A stretch of 64,000 nt of DNA from Candidatus Aminicenantota bacterium (lineage in GTDB: Bacteria; Acidobacteriota; Aminicenantia; UBA2199): the NCBI GenBank assembly GCA_026393835.1, contig JAPKZK010000041.1:62001-126000 (forward strand), written 5' to 3'. Of this stretch, positions 8,588 to 17,217 are shown one piece after another. Each line of letters begins with the position of its first letter. Positions within the stretch are counted from its first letter, which is position 1. The notes under the pieces were generated by a model that saw only the letters and a program-made list of their open reading frames with translations, searched no databases and was not told where the DNA came from. Position numbers and translations under genes: made by a program.

Positions 8588-11317
8588 ATGATTATTACAA
8601 AACTGCTGCTGGAAAATTGGATGAAAATCCAACAATTGACCCTGGAATTTAAACAGGGGATCAACCTGGTTTACGGACCCAATGAAATCGGCAAGTCTTC
8701 CATCGTGGAAGCCATTCGCCTGGCCTTCACCGGCGATGCCGCCAGCGGGAACCGGAAATACAAAGACCTGCAGCCCTGGGGAACCGAGGCCAGGGCAAAA
8801 GTGGAACTGTTTTTTACCACCGGTGACAACCGCGATTTCCAGGTGCGCAAAACGTTTCCCAGAGGTTCCGCCGCACTTTTGCAAAAAAACATTCCCCTGG
8901 CCGAAGACCCGAAAAAAACCCAGGAAAAGTTGCTCCATATCCTGGGTATTAACGAAAAAACCCTCGGCCTTTTCCATTTACTCTTCATCAACCAGGGGGA
9001 AACATTAAATATATTCGCCCAGAAAGACAACCCACTGGATGAAAATACCAGGGCCTATATCAAAGATGTCATCAAAGAAACCGCTTTCAAACCTTTGCAA
9101 GAGTTCCAGGACAGTTTGAACCGCGAATGGGAGAGTGTTTTCACAGCCGGCGGGCAGTTGAAAAAAGGCCGGGATGCATCGGAATATAAACAGTTGCTGG
9201 ATAAAGAAAAAGAATTAAGACAGGGTAAAGAGGAACTGGAAGAAAAAGCCGCCGGGTTTTCCCAGCGCCTGGAAGAGATGGAAGCCCTGGACGGCCAGAT
9301 CCACCGGCTGACCAATGAGAAAAAGGAAAAAGAAAAATTCCTGGCTGCGTTAAAAGCCAAAAAAGTCCGGCTGGAGGAACTGGAAAAAAAGAAGCTGGAG
9401 TTTATCCCCATTGAAAACGATTACAAACGTTTCATCGAGATACAGGAGAAGATAGCCGAGATAAACCGCCAATTGCCCCGCCTGTATGTTCATCGGCAGC
9501 AGACCATATCCCGGTTGGAACAGGAGATTCGCGGCCTCGAAAACCAACGGCTGGAGAAACAGCGAAATCTCGAAGCTCTTAAGTTGAAAAAGTTTAACCT
9601 GGATAAAGAGAAAGCAATGGAGAAATTCAACGATGTCCAGGGTAAAATCCGGCAGTATATAAAAAAGCAGCAGGAGTTGCAGGAAGTCGAGAAGGGATTA
9701 ACCGATTTTCCCGGGATGACCGCCGGGGATGTGGCGCAAATAAAGAAAATAGCAAGCGAAGTCGGCAAACTGGAAGCCAAACTGGAAGCCGCCCGGTCTG
9801 CGTTAATAATGAAATTCAAAGTGACGCCGCGGTCCACGGAAAAAATTCATTTCGATTTGCAGGTAGACGGGAAAGAGCCGGAGGCTTACCATACCAATGA
9901 CTCAGTGGAGACCGAGGGATTTCAGCGGTTAATATTTCACGATCCCGGGCGACTGGACATCGATATTTCCGGGAGCCCGGCGGAAGTGGACATCGACGCA
10001 CTGCAAAAAGAACGCGAAAAAAAACAGGCCGGATTAAGGGAACGTTTAAGTCTCATGAAAGTTGTCGATATCGATGGCCTGGACGCCCGGTTCCTGGAAT
10101 ATACCGCATTGAACGATCGTAAAAAGGAAATCCTGGCCCAATTGAACGCCATGGCGCCGCTGGAAGAGTTGACGGCCCAAAAAGTCGAAAGCGAAGCCCA
10201 ATTGGAGACCTTTAAAACCAAAGAAAAAGAATACGGCCATCAGGCGGAAGTCCTAAAACAAGTGGAATCCATAGCGATGACCAAAATCACCCAGGACCAC
10301 CTGGATGAGAAAGAAAAAGAAATAGTGGCCCTTGATAAGGGAATCGAAGAAAAGCGCAGGGATAAAGCGCTGCTGGAGGAAATGCAACCCGGGCCCGGGC
10401 AGCAGGATACCGTTATTGAAGCGGCTGTCGGAGTTTCTCTCGCATCTCTCAGCCCGCGGCAAACCAGGGAGCAGATTAACGAAATGCGAACGCGCTTCGA
10501 TGAGTTGAATAAGCAGTGGGCCGAAATACTGGGGCAGCGGAACCGGGAGGATTTCAGGCAGGGGTATCTATTAAGAAAGGATGAAATCGACGCATCGGTT
10601 CAAGCAATTTCACGGTTGGAGCCGTTGGAGTTCAATACGCTTAAGGATGTAACCCCCCGGGTTCAGCCCGGCGAGGTTGAAATAGTCCGCATTGCCGAGG
10701 GAATCTCGGAAAGAAGTTCTCAAAAAGCGCGGTTAAGTGGGGAGATCGAGGGATTCGCCGGCGTCATGGAAGAGAAGAACCGGGCGGAATACGATCATAT
10801 CAAAACCCTGGAAGATATCAAGACTCATTTAATCGATATCTATGCAGTGAAATTGTTGTTAAAGATCATCGAAGAGGAGAAGGAGAAAGCGCAGCAGGAG
10901 ATATTTAAGCCCCTTGAGGAGCGGTTGGCGGAGAGTTTGGAGCAGTTGATCCCCGGCCGGTATCGTCCCGTTATCGATAATAATTTCGAAATGTCCATTG
11001 CCGCGTCCACGTTCACGGGAGTGGATATTGAAGGGGTTAATGAGTCGTTATCCTTTGGGACAAGGGAGCAGTTGTCGTTTTTGCTGCGGTTGGCGATTGC
11101 CCGGCAGTTATCCCAAAAGGAGCCGCAGGTGATGATCCTGGATGATTCGTTTGTCAACACCGACGCCGGGCGGCTTCCATTGTTATTGGATATGATTGAG
11201 CGCAGTTCGGAGGGTATCCAATTTTTATTATTCACCTGTAGGGAGAATGATTATTTGCAATATAAGGGCCGGTATCACGCCATCGATCTTAATGCATTAT
11301 TAAAACCACATGACTAA
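8588..11317 (+). CDS. SbcC/Rad50/YhaN-like ATPase without zinc hook
   Basis: A 909-residue SMC-like ATPase: Walker A GPNEIGKSS near residue 34, two long coiled-coil arms (about 190-400 and 500-760), and a C-terminal head with the signature SFGTREQLSFLLRLA and Walker B VMILDDSF near 860. Rad50/SbcC proteins dimerise through a CxxC zinc hook between the arms; none is present and the only cysteine is near the C-terminus. The GTREQL signature and missing hook fit the YhaN branch, whose partner YhaO matches the upstream gene. The start at 8588 is chosen because upstream residues come from repeat DNA; no good Shine-Dalgarno site is visible. Confidence 0.88.
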   Translation: MIITKLLLENWMKIQQLTLEFKQGINLVYGPNEIGKSSIVEAIRLAFTGDAASGNRKYKDLQPWGTEARAKVELFFTTGDNRDFQVRKTFPRGSAALLQKNIPLAEDPKKTQEKLLHILGINEKTLGLFHLLFINQGETLNIFAQKDNPLDENTRAYIKDVIKETAFKPLQEFQDSLNREWESVFTAGGQLKKGRDASEYKQLLDKEKELRQGKEELEEKAAGFSQRLEEMEALDGQIHRLTNEKKEKEKFLAALKAKKVRLEELEKKKLEFIPIENDYKRFIEIQEKIAEINRQLPRLYVHRQQTISRLEQEIRGLENQRLEKQRNLEALKLKKFNLDKEKAMEKFNDVQGKIRQYIKKQQELQEVEKGLTDFPGMTAGDVAQIKKIASEVGKLEAKLEAARSALIMKFKVTPRSTEKIHFDLQVDGKEPEAYHTNDSVETEGFQRLIFHDPGRLDIDISGSPAEVDIDALQKEREKKQAGLRERLSLMKVVDIDGLDARFLEYTALNDRKKEILAQLNAMAPLEELTAQKVESEAQLETFKTKEKEYGHQAEVLKQVESIAMTKITQDHLDEKEKEIVALDKGIEEKRRDKALLEEMQPGPGQQDTVIEAAVGVSLASLSPRQTREQINEMRTRFDELNKQWAEILGQRNREDFRQGYLLRKDEIDASVQAISRLEPLEFNTLKDVTPRVQPGEVEIVRIAEGISERSSQKARLSGEIEGFAGVMEEKNRAEYDHIKTLEDIKTHLIDIYAVKLLLKIIEEEKEKAQQEIFKPLEERLAESLEQLIPGRYRPVIDNNFEMSIAASTFTGVDIEGVNESLSFGTREQLSFLLRLAIARQLSQKEPQVMILDDSFVNTDAGRLPLLLDMIERSSEGIQFLLFTCRENDYLQYKGRYHAIDLNALLKPHD

Positions 11318-11352
11318 CTGTCCCGGTTGCCCTCTCAAAAGCTTTAGGAAGT

Positions 11353-11382
11353 CCAGAAACCCTTTCTCGAAAAGGTTTCTGG
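11353..11382. terminator. Hairpin between convergent genes, candidate bidirectional terminator
   Basis: CCAGAAACCC pairs with the mirrored GGTTTCTGG around a short TCGA-type centre, giving a stem of about 12 bp. It lies between the SbcC-like gene and the convergent M64 peptidase gene. No strong T-run, so efficiency is uncertain. Confidence 0.45.
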
Positions 11383-11418
11383 TCGTCGAAGACATTATTT
11401 AATGACGGATTCAGGCCG

Positions 11419-12780
11419 CTAAAGCGTATAATACCCAATCACCTTTGAAATGGTATCCTCGCATACTTTACAATAGGGAATGTCGCCTTTTGAAAACATG
11501 ATGCAGTTCAGCATGGGGCGGTAAAGGCCCGAGGCGGTGTACCCGGCCCCTTCGAAAGCGCCTACCGTGGATTTCAATTTCTGCGATCTACTTTGAAGAT
11601 AAGCGGCTTTATCTTTCCCGGGCAGTTTTTCGTACTCTTCTTTTCCCCAGGGAGTGGGAATCCGAGTATCTTTTTTTACCAGGAGTTTCCATTTCAAATT
11701 TGCCGGGTCCAGCAGGGCAGTGATATTGGGGTCTACCGGTTCGATACCTTTGGGATAAAATTCATTGTAGGACACGGGCGAGCCATAATATTCATCGGCA
11801 AGGCCGCCGAACGAGTGGCCGAATTCATGGAGAAACAGGTAGACGGTCCACTCATTATCGGAAGTACAACAGCAAAAAGAGTTATAAATACCGCCGCCGC
11901 CATAGCGCTCGGAATTAACGATAATAATGATGGCATCGTAAGGCGCATGGGCGGCAATATCCCTTATGGCCCGGTTTTCTTCGGCGAGCATGTAGCGGTC
12001 CAATCCCAGGGCGTTGAAAGAAGCCCCCACCACCGTGTTCTTGAAAACCCCCTCTATGGGCTCATCCAGCCCGCTCTCCACGGATGCTTTGAATAAACCG
12101 TAAATATTGAAATCCGCTTTATGACTTTTGTAAGGTTCCAGTTTGAAAAGTTCCCCCGATACCCGTTCGACGTCTTGCTTGAATTTCACTTCTTCGGCCG
12201 GAGTGTATCCTTCGGCGATAAAGGCCAGGTCCGCTTTATTGTGCGGGTCGCCGTTTTTCAAAATATCATAAACCTTGACCCCGTCCACCAGGGATTCTTT
12301 ATTAATGTCGACGGACCGGGGATCGATGACTTGAGAGAAGATGCGGTTCAGGCGATTTTTGCGGTCCCTTCGTTCGATCGTAAATTTGATATTGTTTTTA
12401 GGGAACGGGATAAGTGCGGTTTCATGGAAAGTGCGTTTGACGCCGTTGGCAGCCATATCCGTGGTAATGTACTCGCTGCAGTAGCTGTTGAAACCTTTGG
12501 AATAGATGGGCGTACCGGAGACATCGTCGTAGATTTTGATATAGTAGAGCCCATTGTCGAAAGGTTCGCCCAGGGAGTTCAGGCTGCCGGCCCATTTTCC
12601 TTGCAGGTAAATTTTATCGAGGCTGAAAAACTCGGTAGTTTTATCGGCCATATGGTAATAGTCGATGCGCATGGTTTGATCGACGAAATAATCGGCGAAT
12701 TTGACCTCCGCCCGCACAGCAGATGTAAGTATAAAAGAAAGAAACAACCAGGTAAACGCCATCGGTTTATATTTTCTCAT
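11419..12780 (-). CDS. Exported M64 family (IgA-type) zinc metallopeptidase
   Basis: A 453-residue protein with a signal peptide (MRKYKPMAFTWLFLSFIL and an AxA-like site) and the M64 zinc motif HEFGHSFGGLADEY in its middle. The two histidines and the glutamate of HExxH are present, and LADEY supplies the usual downstream aspartate. The preceding YNSFCCCTSDN and the later NCIMFSKG motif with CxxC also fit this family. M64 enzymes are secreted or surface peptidases with some activity against IgA, but the substrate here is unknown. The start at 12780 has GGAGG 5-9 nt upstream; a longer frame to 12891 would hide the signal peptide. Confidence 0.88.
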   Translation of the reverse strand: MRKYKPMAFTWLFLSFILTSAVRAEVKFADYFVDQTMRIDYYHMADKTTEFFSLDKIYLQGKWAGSLNSLGEPFDNGLYYIKIYDDVSGTPIYSKGFNSYCSEYITTDMAANGVKRTFHETALIPFPKNNIKFTIERRDRKNRLNRIFSQVIDPRSVDINKESLVDGVKVYDILKNGDPHNKADLAFIAEGYTPAEEVKFKQDVERVSGELFKLEPYKSHKADFNIYGLFKASVESGLDEPIEGVFKNTVVGASFNALGLDRYMLAEENRAIRDIAAHAPYDAIIIIVNSERYGGGGIYNSFCCCTSDNEWTVYLFLHEFGHSFGGLADEYYGSPVSYNEFYPKGIEPVDPNITALLDPANLKWKLLVKKDTRIPTPWGKEEYEKLPGKDKAAYLQSRSQKLKSTVGAFEGAGYTASGLYRPMLNCIMFSKGDIPYCKVCEDTISKVIGYYTL

Positions 12781-12816
12781 GAAAACCTCCATTAAGAGTT
12801 TAAGGGTTAAGGAACT

Positions 12817-12844
12817 ATTATAACCATTTTTGATATTTTGTAAA
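12817..12844 (-). promoter_or_regulatory. Promoter of M64 peptidase gene
   Basis: On the minus strand TTTACA (12844-12839), 16-bp spacer, TATAAT (12822-12817), about 37 nt before the ATG at 12780. Confidence 0.5.
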
Positions 12845-12900
12845 TATATCCGCCTAAAACAAACCGGTAGCCCGCGAAACACGCGAAACAAACGAAATAC

Positions 12901-12929
12901 ACAAAAAAGGGGCCCCCGGTTGGCCCCCT
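12901..12929 (-). terminator. GC-rich hairpin with T-run on the minus strand
   Basis: GGGGCC and GGCCCC flank a seven-base loop; read on the minus strand the stem is followed by TTTTTT. It lies between two divergent genes, so it could stop antisense transcripts or belong to a dispersed repeat. Confidence 0.35.
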
Positions 12930-12975
12930 CAATGCTGAAACGGATCGCTGAAGTTCGCCCGTAAAAAAGTAGAAC

Positions 12976-13004
12976 TTGACATAAAAATTAGAAAATGCTA
13001 TTTT
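12976..13004 (+). promoter_or_regulatory. Extended -10 promoter of ferritin-like gene
   Basis: TTGACA (12976-12981), 17-bp spacer, TGC-TATTTT with the -10 box at 12999-13004. Transcription would start near 13011, leaving a short leader with AAGGAG before the ATG at 13035. Confidence 0.7.
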
Positions 13005-13034
13005 GTACACCTAAAACTATTTAAGGAGAATAAA

Positions 13035-13541
13035 ATGAGCGATCTTTTAAATGCAAGCGAGATATTGGAATTTGCGGTCTATATTGAACAAAAAGGGTAT
13101 CAATTCTATACCGAAAGCGCAAAAAAACTTAATGACCTGAAACTGATGGGGCTCTTCAATGTGCTGGCGGAAGAAGAGTTGATGCATGAACACAGCTTTA
13201 AAAAACTTCAAAAAGAAGTGGGTTCCTTTACCCCGGAGGAATCCTACGATGGCGAATACCAGGGCTATATGAAAGACTATCTGAAGACCTTTACTCCCAC
13301 TACCAATGAAAAAATGATTAAACTGGTAAAAAGAGTTAATTCCGTGGGAGACGCCGTCGAAATGGCCCTGGGGTTTGAAAAAGATTCCGTGGTCTTCTAT
13401 AATTTGCTTAAAAACTTTGTCAGCGGCGAAAGCAAAAAGATGGTGGACAATATTATCCAGGAAGAAGTCAGGCATGTACTGAGACTGAATAATTTTAAAA
13501 GTGAAAATATCCCCGAAGCGCCCGATGTAGACGCAATGTAA
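13035..13541 (+). CDS. Ferritin-like (rubrerythrin-type) diiron protein
   Basis: A 168-residue four-helix protein with two ExxH-type iron-binding pairs: EQKGYQFY and EEELMHEH in the first half, GFEKDSVVFY and QEEVRHVLR in the second. This repeat is the erythrin/ferritin-like diiron plan. There is no rubredoxin-like CxxC domain, so it is not full rubrerythrin. Such proteins protect anaerobes against peroxide or handle iron, but the exact reaction is not known. AAGGAG lies at 13022-13027 before the ATG, with a strong promoter upstream. The ABC transporter gene starts 20 bp downstream and may be co-transcribed. Confidence 0.85.
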   Translation: MSDLLNASEILEFAVYIEQKGYQFYTESAKKLNDLKLMGLFNVLAEEELMHEHSFKKLQKEVGSFTPEESYDGEYQGYMKDYLKTFTPTTNEKMIKLVKRVNSVGDAVEMALGFEKDSVVFYNLLKNFVSGESKKMVDNIIQEEVRHVLRLNNFKSENIPEAPDVDAM

Positions 13542-13561
13542 ATCCTTTAAACCGATACCCC

Positions 13562-14473
13562 ATGAATAATTTTGCACTTGAATTGGAACATTTGGTGAAG
13601 GATTTCGCGGACAAGCGGGCAGTCGATGATGTTTCGTTGAAAGTGAAACATGGAGAAATCCTGGGCCTCCTGGGTCCCAACGGCGCAGGCAAAACCACCA
13701 CCATGCGCATGATTATGAACATTATCGCGCCGGACTCAGGGACGATTAAAATCCTGGGCGAACATTTCTCGGAAAGATTAAAGGAAAAAATCGGCTACCT
13801 CCCGGAAGAAAGGGGCCTATACCGCAAAATGAAGGTCTCCGAAATACTGGAGTTCTTCGGTGAATTAAAAGGTATGAAGCCGGCTGAAATCAAATCCAAA
13901 GGAAAAGAACTGCTGAAGAAATTTTCCCTGGAACAGTATTGGGATAAAAAAGTGGAAGAGTTGTCCAAGGGAATGGCCCAAAAACTTCAATTCATCGTTA
14001 CCATCATCCACTCCCCGGACCTCCTGATACTGGATGAACCTTTTTCCGGCCTGGACCCGTTGAACATCGAACTGGTCAAAGATATTATCCTTGAAAAGAA
14101 AAAAGAAGGAATTTCGATTATTTTTTCAACCCACCTGATGGATTACGCGGAAAAGCTCGTGGACGCCGTGGTGATGATCGATAAAGGCAAAAAAGTTCTC
14201 GACGGCAGCCTGTCGGAATTGAAAGCGGAATTCGGCGCCAAATTTGTCAGGGTAAACTACGAAGGGGATTCTTCTTTCGTCGCTTCGCTGGATTATGTGA
14301 AACAGGTTAGGGACTACGGCAATGAAATGGAAATCGAACTGGGCGATATCGCTCTTAAGAACAGGCTTTTAAAAGAACTGGTTTCAAGAATATCCGTCAA
14401 CGGGTTCCAGGTGACTGAGGCTTCCCTGAACCATATCTTTATCCGGAAAGTCAACGAGGGGGCGGCGACATGA
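13562..14473 (+). CDS. ABC-2 type exporter ATP-binding protein (NatA-like)
   Basis: A 303-residue ATPase with Walker A GPNGAGKTTT (residues 40-49), signature LSKGM, Walker B LLILDEPFSGLDP and a switch histidine in STHLMD. The last 70 residues form the extra domain typical of exporters of the NatA/CcmA group. It works with the membrane protein encoded by the next gene, which it overlaps by 4 bp (ATGA), so the two are translationally coupled. In this family the substrate can be sodium, drugs or lipids; nothing here decides it. Confidence 0.92.
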   Translation: MNNFALELEHLVKDFADKRAVDDVSLKVKHGEILGLLGPNGAGKTTTMRMIMNIIAPDSGTIKILGEHFSERLKEKIGYLPEERGLYRKMKVSEILEFFGELKGMKPAEIKSKGKELLKKFSLEQYWDKKVEELSKGMAQKLQFIVTIIHSPDLLILDEPFSGLDPLNIELVKDIILEKKKEGISIIFSTHLMDYAEKLVDAVVMIDKGKKVLDGSLSELKAEFGAKFVRVNYEGDSSFVASLDYVKQVRDYGNEMEIELGDIALKNRLLKELVSRISVNGFQVTEASLNHIFIRKVNEGAAT

Positions 14474-15789
14474 AAATTTTGACCATCATTAAAAAAGAGT
14501 ACCTGCAGATCGTTAAGAAAAAATCCTTTGTGATTTCCACCATATTGACGCCGCTGCTGATGGGAGCTTTTATTTTTTTACCTATCCTGTTGACCCAGGT
14601 GGGGCGCGAGGAGAAAACGATTTTAATCGAAGATCACTCCGGGGTTGTCCTGCGGTCCTTCCAGGAAAAAAATAAAGCCGACGCTGACGCGCAAACAGAT
14701 TTAAGATTGATATTTAAGAACACTTCAGCTTCACCCGGCGAAATCGCCCAACAAAATAAATTGATTAAGGAATATGAGCAAAAAATTGCCGCCAGGCTGG
14801 AGGTACAACTCCAATTAATAAATAGCTATACGGAAAAAATTTTAAGAAAAGAAATCGACGGCCTGGTGTTGATCCCGGAAAATGTGAAAGAGGGCCGGCG
14901 GGTTTATTTCTGTGCCATAAATATTTCCGATTTCGAAACCAACCGGTACATCTCCTCGATGGTGCAGAAAATTTTATCGGAAAAAGTTTTAAGGGAGCAG
15001 GATATCGATCTTAAAATCGTGGCCGAGGCGATACGGGATGTCAACCTGGGTACGTTTAAGGTGAAAAAGGAAGGCACGACGCGGGTCAGTTCCGGCATGG
15101 AGTACATGATGTCGATCTTTATGATGACCATTCTTTTCTCCATTATCATGGCCTACGGTCAATTAATAATGCGCGGCGTGATCGAAGAAAAGAACAGCCG
15201 GATCGTGGAGGTGCTTATTTCCTCTACGGATACGCGGACGCTTTTTTACGGTAAGATCATCGGCATCGGGTTGGCGGGGTTGACCCAGGTGGGTATATGG
15301 ATACTTTTGGCGGCGTATTTCATGCGGGGGGCTTTGTTGGGTATCGATAGAAGCGTCCTGCAGTTTTTAACGCCGGAATTGGCGATATATTTCATTATCT
15401 TTTTTTTAATCGGGTATTTCATGTTTTCCATTTTGTTTTCTATTGTGGGGGCGTCGGTGAACACGGACCAGGAAGCCCAGCAATTCGCCGCGCCGTTGAC
15501 TTACTTGCTGATAATTCCTTTTATAATCGGCGTCATGGTTACCCAGAATCCCAATACGCCGTTGGTTGTTTTGGCGTCGTTATTCCCGTTGTTTACCCCC
15601 ACATTGATGTTCATGCGGATCACTATCGCGGTCCCGGCATTTTCCCAAATTGCGCTTTCCATTATAGTGAGTGTTGGTTTTACCATGTTCCTGGCTTGGT
15701 TGGGAGCAAAGATATTCAGGGTGGGTATTCTTATGTACGGGAAAAAACCTACCGTTAAAGAGATCATGCGTTGGATTAAATATAAATAG
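14470..15789 (+). CDS. ABC-2 type exporter permease (NatB-like)
   Basis: A 439-residue membrane protein: one N-terminal helix (about residues 20-40), a large soluble loop of some 180 residues, then five or six membrane helices after residue 215, including the conserved GVIEEKNSRIVEVLISS segment before a helix. This is the NatB/ABC-2 permease plan. It is coupled to the upstream ATPase gene by an ATGA overlap. The exported molecule is unknown. Confidence 0.9.
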   Translation: MKILTIIKKEYLQIVKKKSFVISTILTPLLMGAFIFLPILLTQVGREEKTILIEDHSGVVLRSFQEKNKADADAQTDLRLIFKNTSASPGEIAQQNKLIKEYEQKIAARLEVQLQLINSYTEKILRKEIDGLVLIPENVKEGRRVYFCAINISDFETNRYISSMVQKILSEKVLREQDIDLKIVAEAIRDVNLGTFKVKKEGTTRVSSGMEYMMSIFMMTILFSIIMAYGQLIMRGVIEEKNSRIVEVLISSTDTRTLFYGKIIGIGLAGLTQVGIWILLAAYFMRGALLGIDRSVLQFLTPELAIYFIIFFLIGYFMFSILFSIVGASVNTDQEAQQFAAPLTYLLIIPFIIGVMVTQNPNTPLVVLASLFPLFTPTLMFMRITIAVPAFSQIALSIIVSVGFTMFLAWLGAKIFRVGILMYGKKPTVKEIMRWIKYK

Positions 15790-15878
15790 CGTCCAATTTG
15801 GTAGGGGCGTTACCGGCGGCCCCCGTGGTCGCCCTAAAATTATTCAAAATGAGAATTGCCGGGAAACAAACCGGGGAT

Positions 15879-15907
15879 TTGACTCTTATCTTCGAATATG
15901 CTATGAT
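15879..15907 (+). promoter_or_regulatory. Extended -10 promoter of agmatine deiminase-like gene
   Basis: TTGACT (15879-15884), 17-bp spacer, TGC-TATGAT with the -10 box at 15902-15907. AAGGAGG follows at 15935-15942. Confidence 0.7.
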
Positions 15908-15948
15908 TTTAACCGGAAGCTTTGTGGGGAAAGGTAAGGAGGATTAAA

Positions 15949-17217
15949 ATGACCGATACGTACGTAAAGCCCGGGAATGAAACATACCGGTTCCCCGCCG
16001 AATTTGAACCCCATGAAGCCATCTGGCTGGGATGGCCCATTTATGAGAACAAAAAGGGATTGTCCACGGTCCCGGTAATGCTAAAAATTATCAAAGAACT
16101 GGCCCCCTATGTTAAAGTTAAAATTGCCCATCAAGATGATGAAGAAAAAAATAAAATTATAAGGCTGTTAAAGGAAAAGCAAATCCCGTCCAGTCACGTA
16201 TATTTCTATGCCATTCCCCATGCCGATATCTGGTTTAGGGATATGGGCCCCATCTTTTTAAAAAGCGATAACGGGAACTTGAAAATAGTAAAGTTTAATT
16301 TCAACATGTGGGGATATAATGATACCTCGGCGGAAGAGTGCGCCGTCGATAGGGAAGTTCCCCAATGGGCGGCTAAATGGCTGAAGCTGGATGTCGTCAC
16401 AACCGAAATGGTCAGCGAAGGCGGGGACCGGGAATACAACGGTAAAGGTACCATGATCGCCGTAAAAGCCGTGGAAATGCAAAGAAATATGGGCATGACC
16501 GGCGAAGAAATCGAAACGGAATTCAAGAGGGTCTTCCAACTCAAAAAGATCATATGGCTGGAACAAGGAATTTACGAAGACGATCATACCTTTATGGGAC
16601 AGTTACCCGGCCCGGATGGCATTAAAAATATTTGCACCCCCCTGTGCACCGGCGGCCATATCGATGAATTTTGCCGCTTCGTATCCCCGGACACACTGCT
16701 GCTGGCAGAAGCAGCGGAAGAAGAAGCCTCCAGGGACCTAATCGCCTCGGAAAACCGAAAAAGACTTGAAACAAACTTCGCCATATTGAAAAATGAAAAA
16801 GACCAGGACGGGAACCCCTTTAAGATTATTCGCATGCCCATGCCGGAATCGTTATTTTTTACCATGGGACCCGGGGACGGCATTTACGATACGATTGCTA
16901 AAAATTATAAATACGGCGCGGTATTCCCCATCGAAAATGAACTTAAATTTATTGTCGCCGCCAGTTATTTGAATTTCCTGGTAACCAATAAAGTCGTCCT
17001 GGCACAACACTACTGGAAACCCGGGTTACCGAAAAGAATAAAAGATAAGGATGAACAAGCGCTTAAAATATTAAGCGCCGTATTTCCCGGTAGGAAAATT
17101 ATTCCCATCGATGCCATGCCTGTCAATTTAGGGGGCGGCGGGATTCATTGCATTACCCAACAAGAACCCGCGGCGTCCCCCTATCTGGGCGGCTTACCGC
17201 GACCCAGCCGGAGATAG
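15949..17217 (+). CDS. Agmatine deiminase / peptidyl-arginine deiminase family protein
   Basis: A 422-residue guanidine-group modifying enzyme. Family landmarks are in order: EAIWLGWP near residue 20, the substrate-binding IWFRDMGP near 90, GGDREYNGKGT near 160, the catalytic histidine in GGHIDEFCRF near 238, and the nucleophile Cys401 in GGGGIHCITQ. Agmatine deiminase turns agmatine into N-carbamoylputrescine and ammonia; the related PAD enzymes act on protein arginine. The protein is longer than typical agmatine deiminases (about 350-370 residues), so the substrate is not certain. AAGGAGG sits just before the ATG. The 3' end overlaps the convergent cytochrome gene by 37 bp. Confidence 0.85.
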   Translation: MTDTYVKPGNETYRFPAEFEPHEAIWLGWPIYENKKGLSTVPVMLKIIKELAPYVKVKIAHQDDEEKNKIIRLLKEKQIPSSHVYFYAIPHADIWFRDMGPIFLKSDNGNLKIVKFNFNMWGYNDTSAEECAVDREVPQWAAKWLKLDVVTTEMVSEGGDREYNGKGTMIAVKAVEMQRNMGMTGEEIETEFKRVFQLKKIIWLEQGIYEDDHTFMGQLPGPDGIKNICTPLCTGGHIDEFCRFVSPDTLLLAEAAEEEASRDLIASENRKRLETNFAILKNEKDQDGNPFKIIRMPMPESLFFTMGPGDGIYDTIAKNYKYGAVFPIENELKFIVAASYLNFLVTNKVVLAQHYWKPGLPKRIKDKDEQALKILSAVFPGRKIIPIDAMPVNLGGGGIHCITQQEPAASPYLGGLPRPSRR

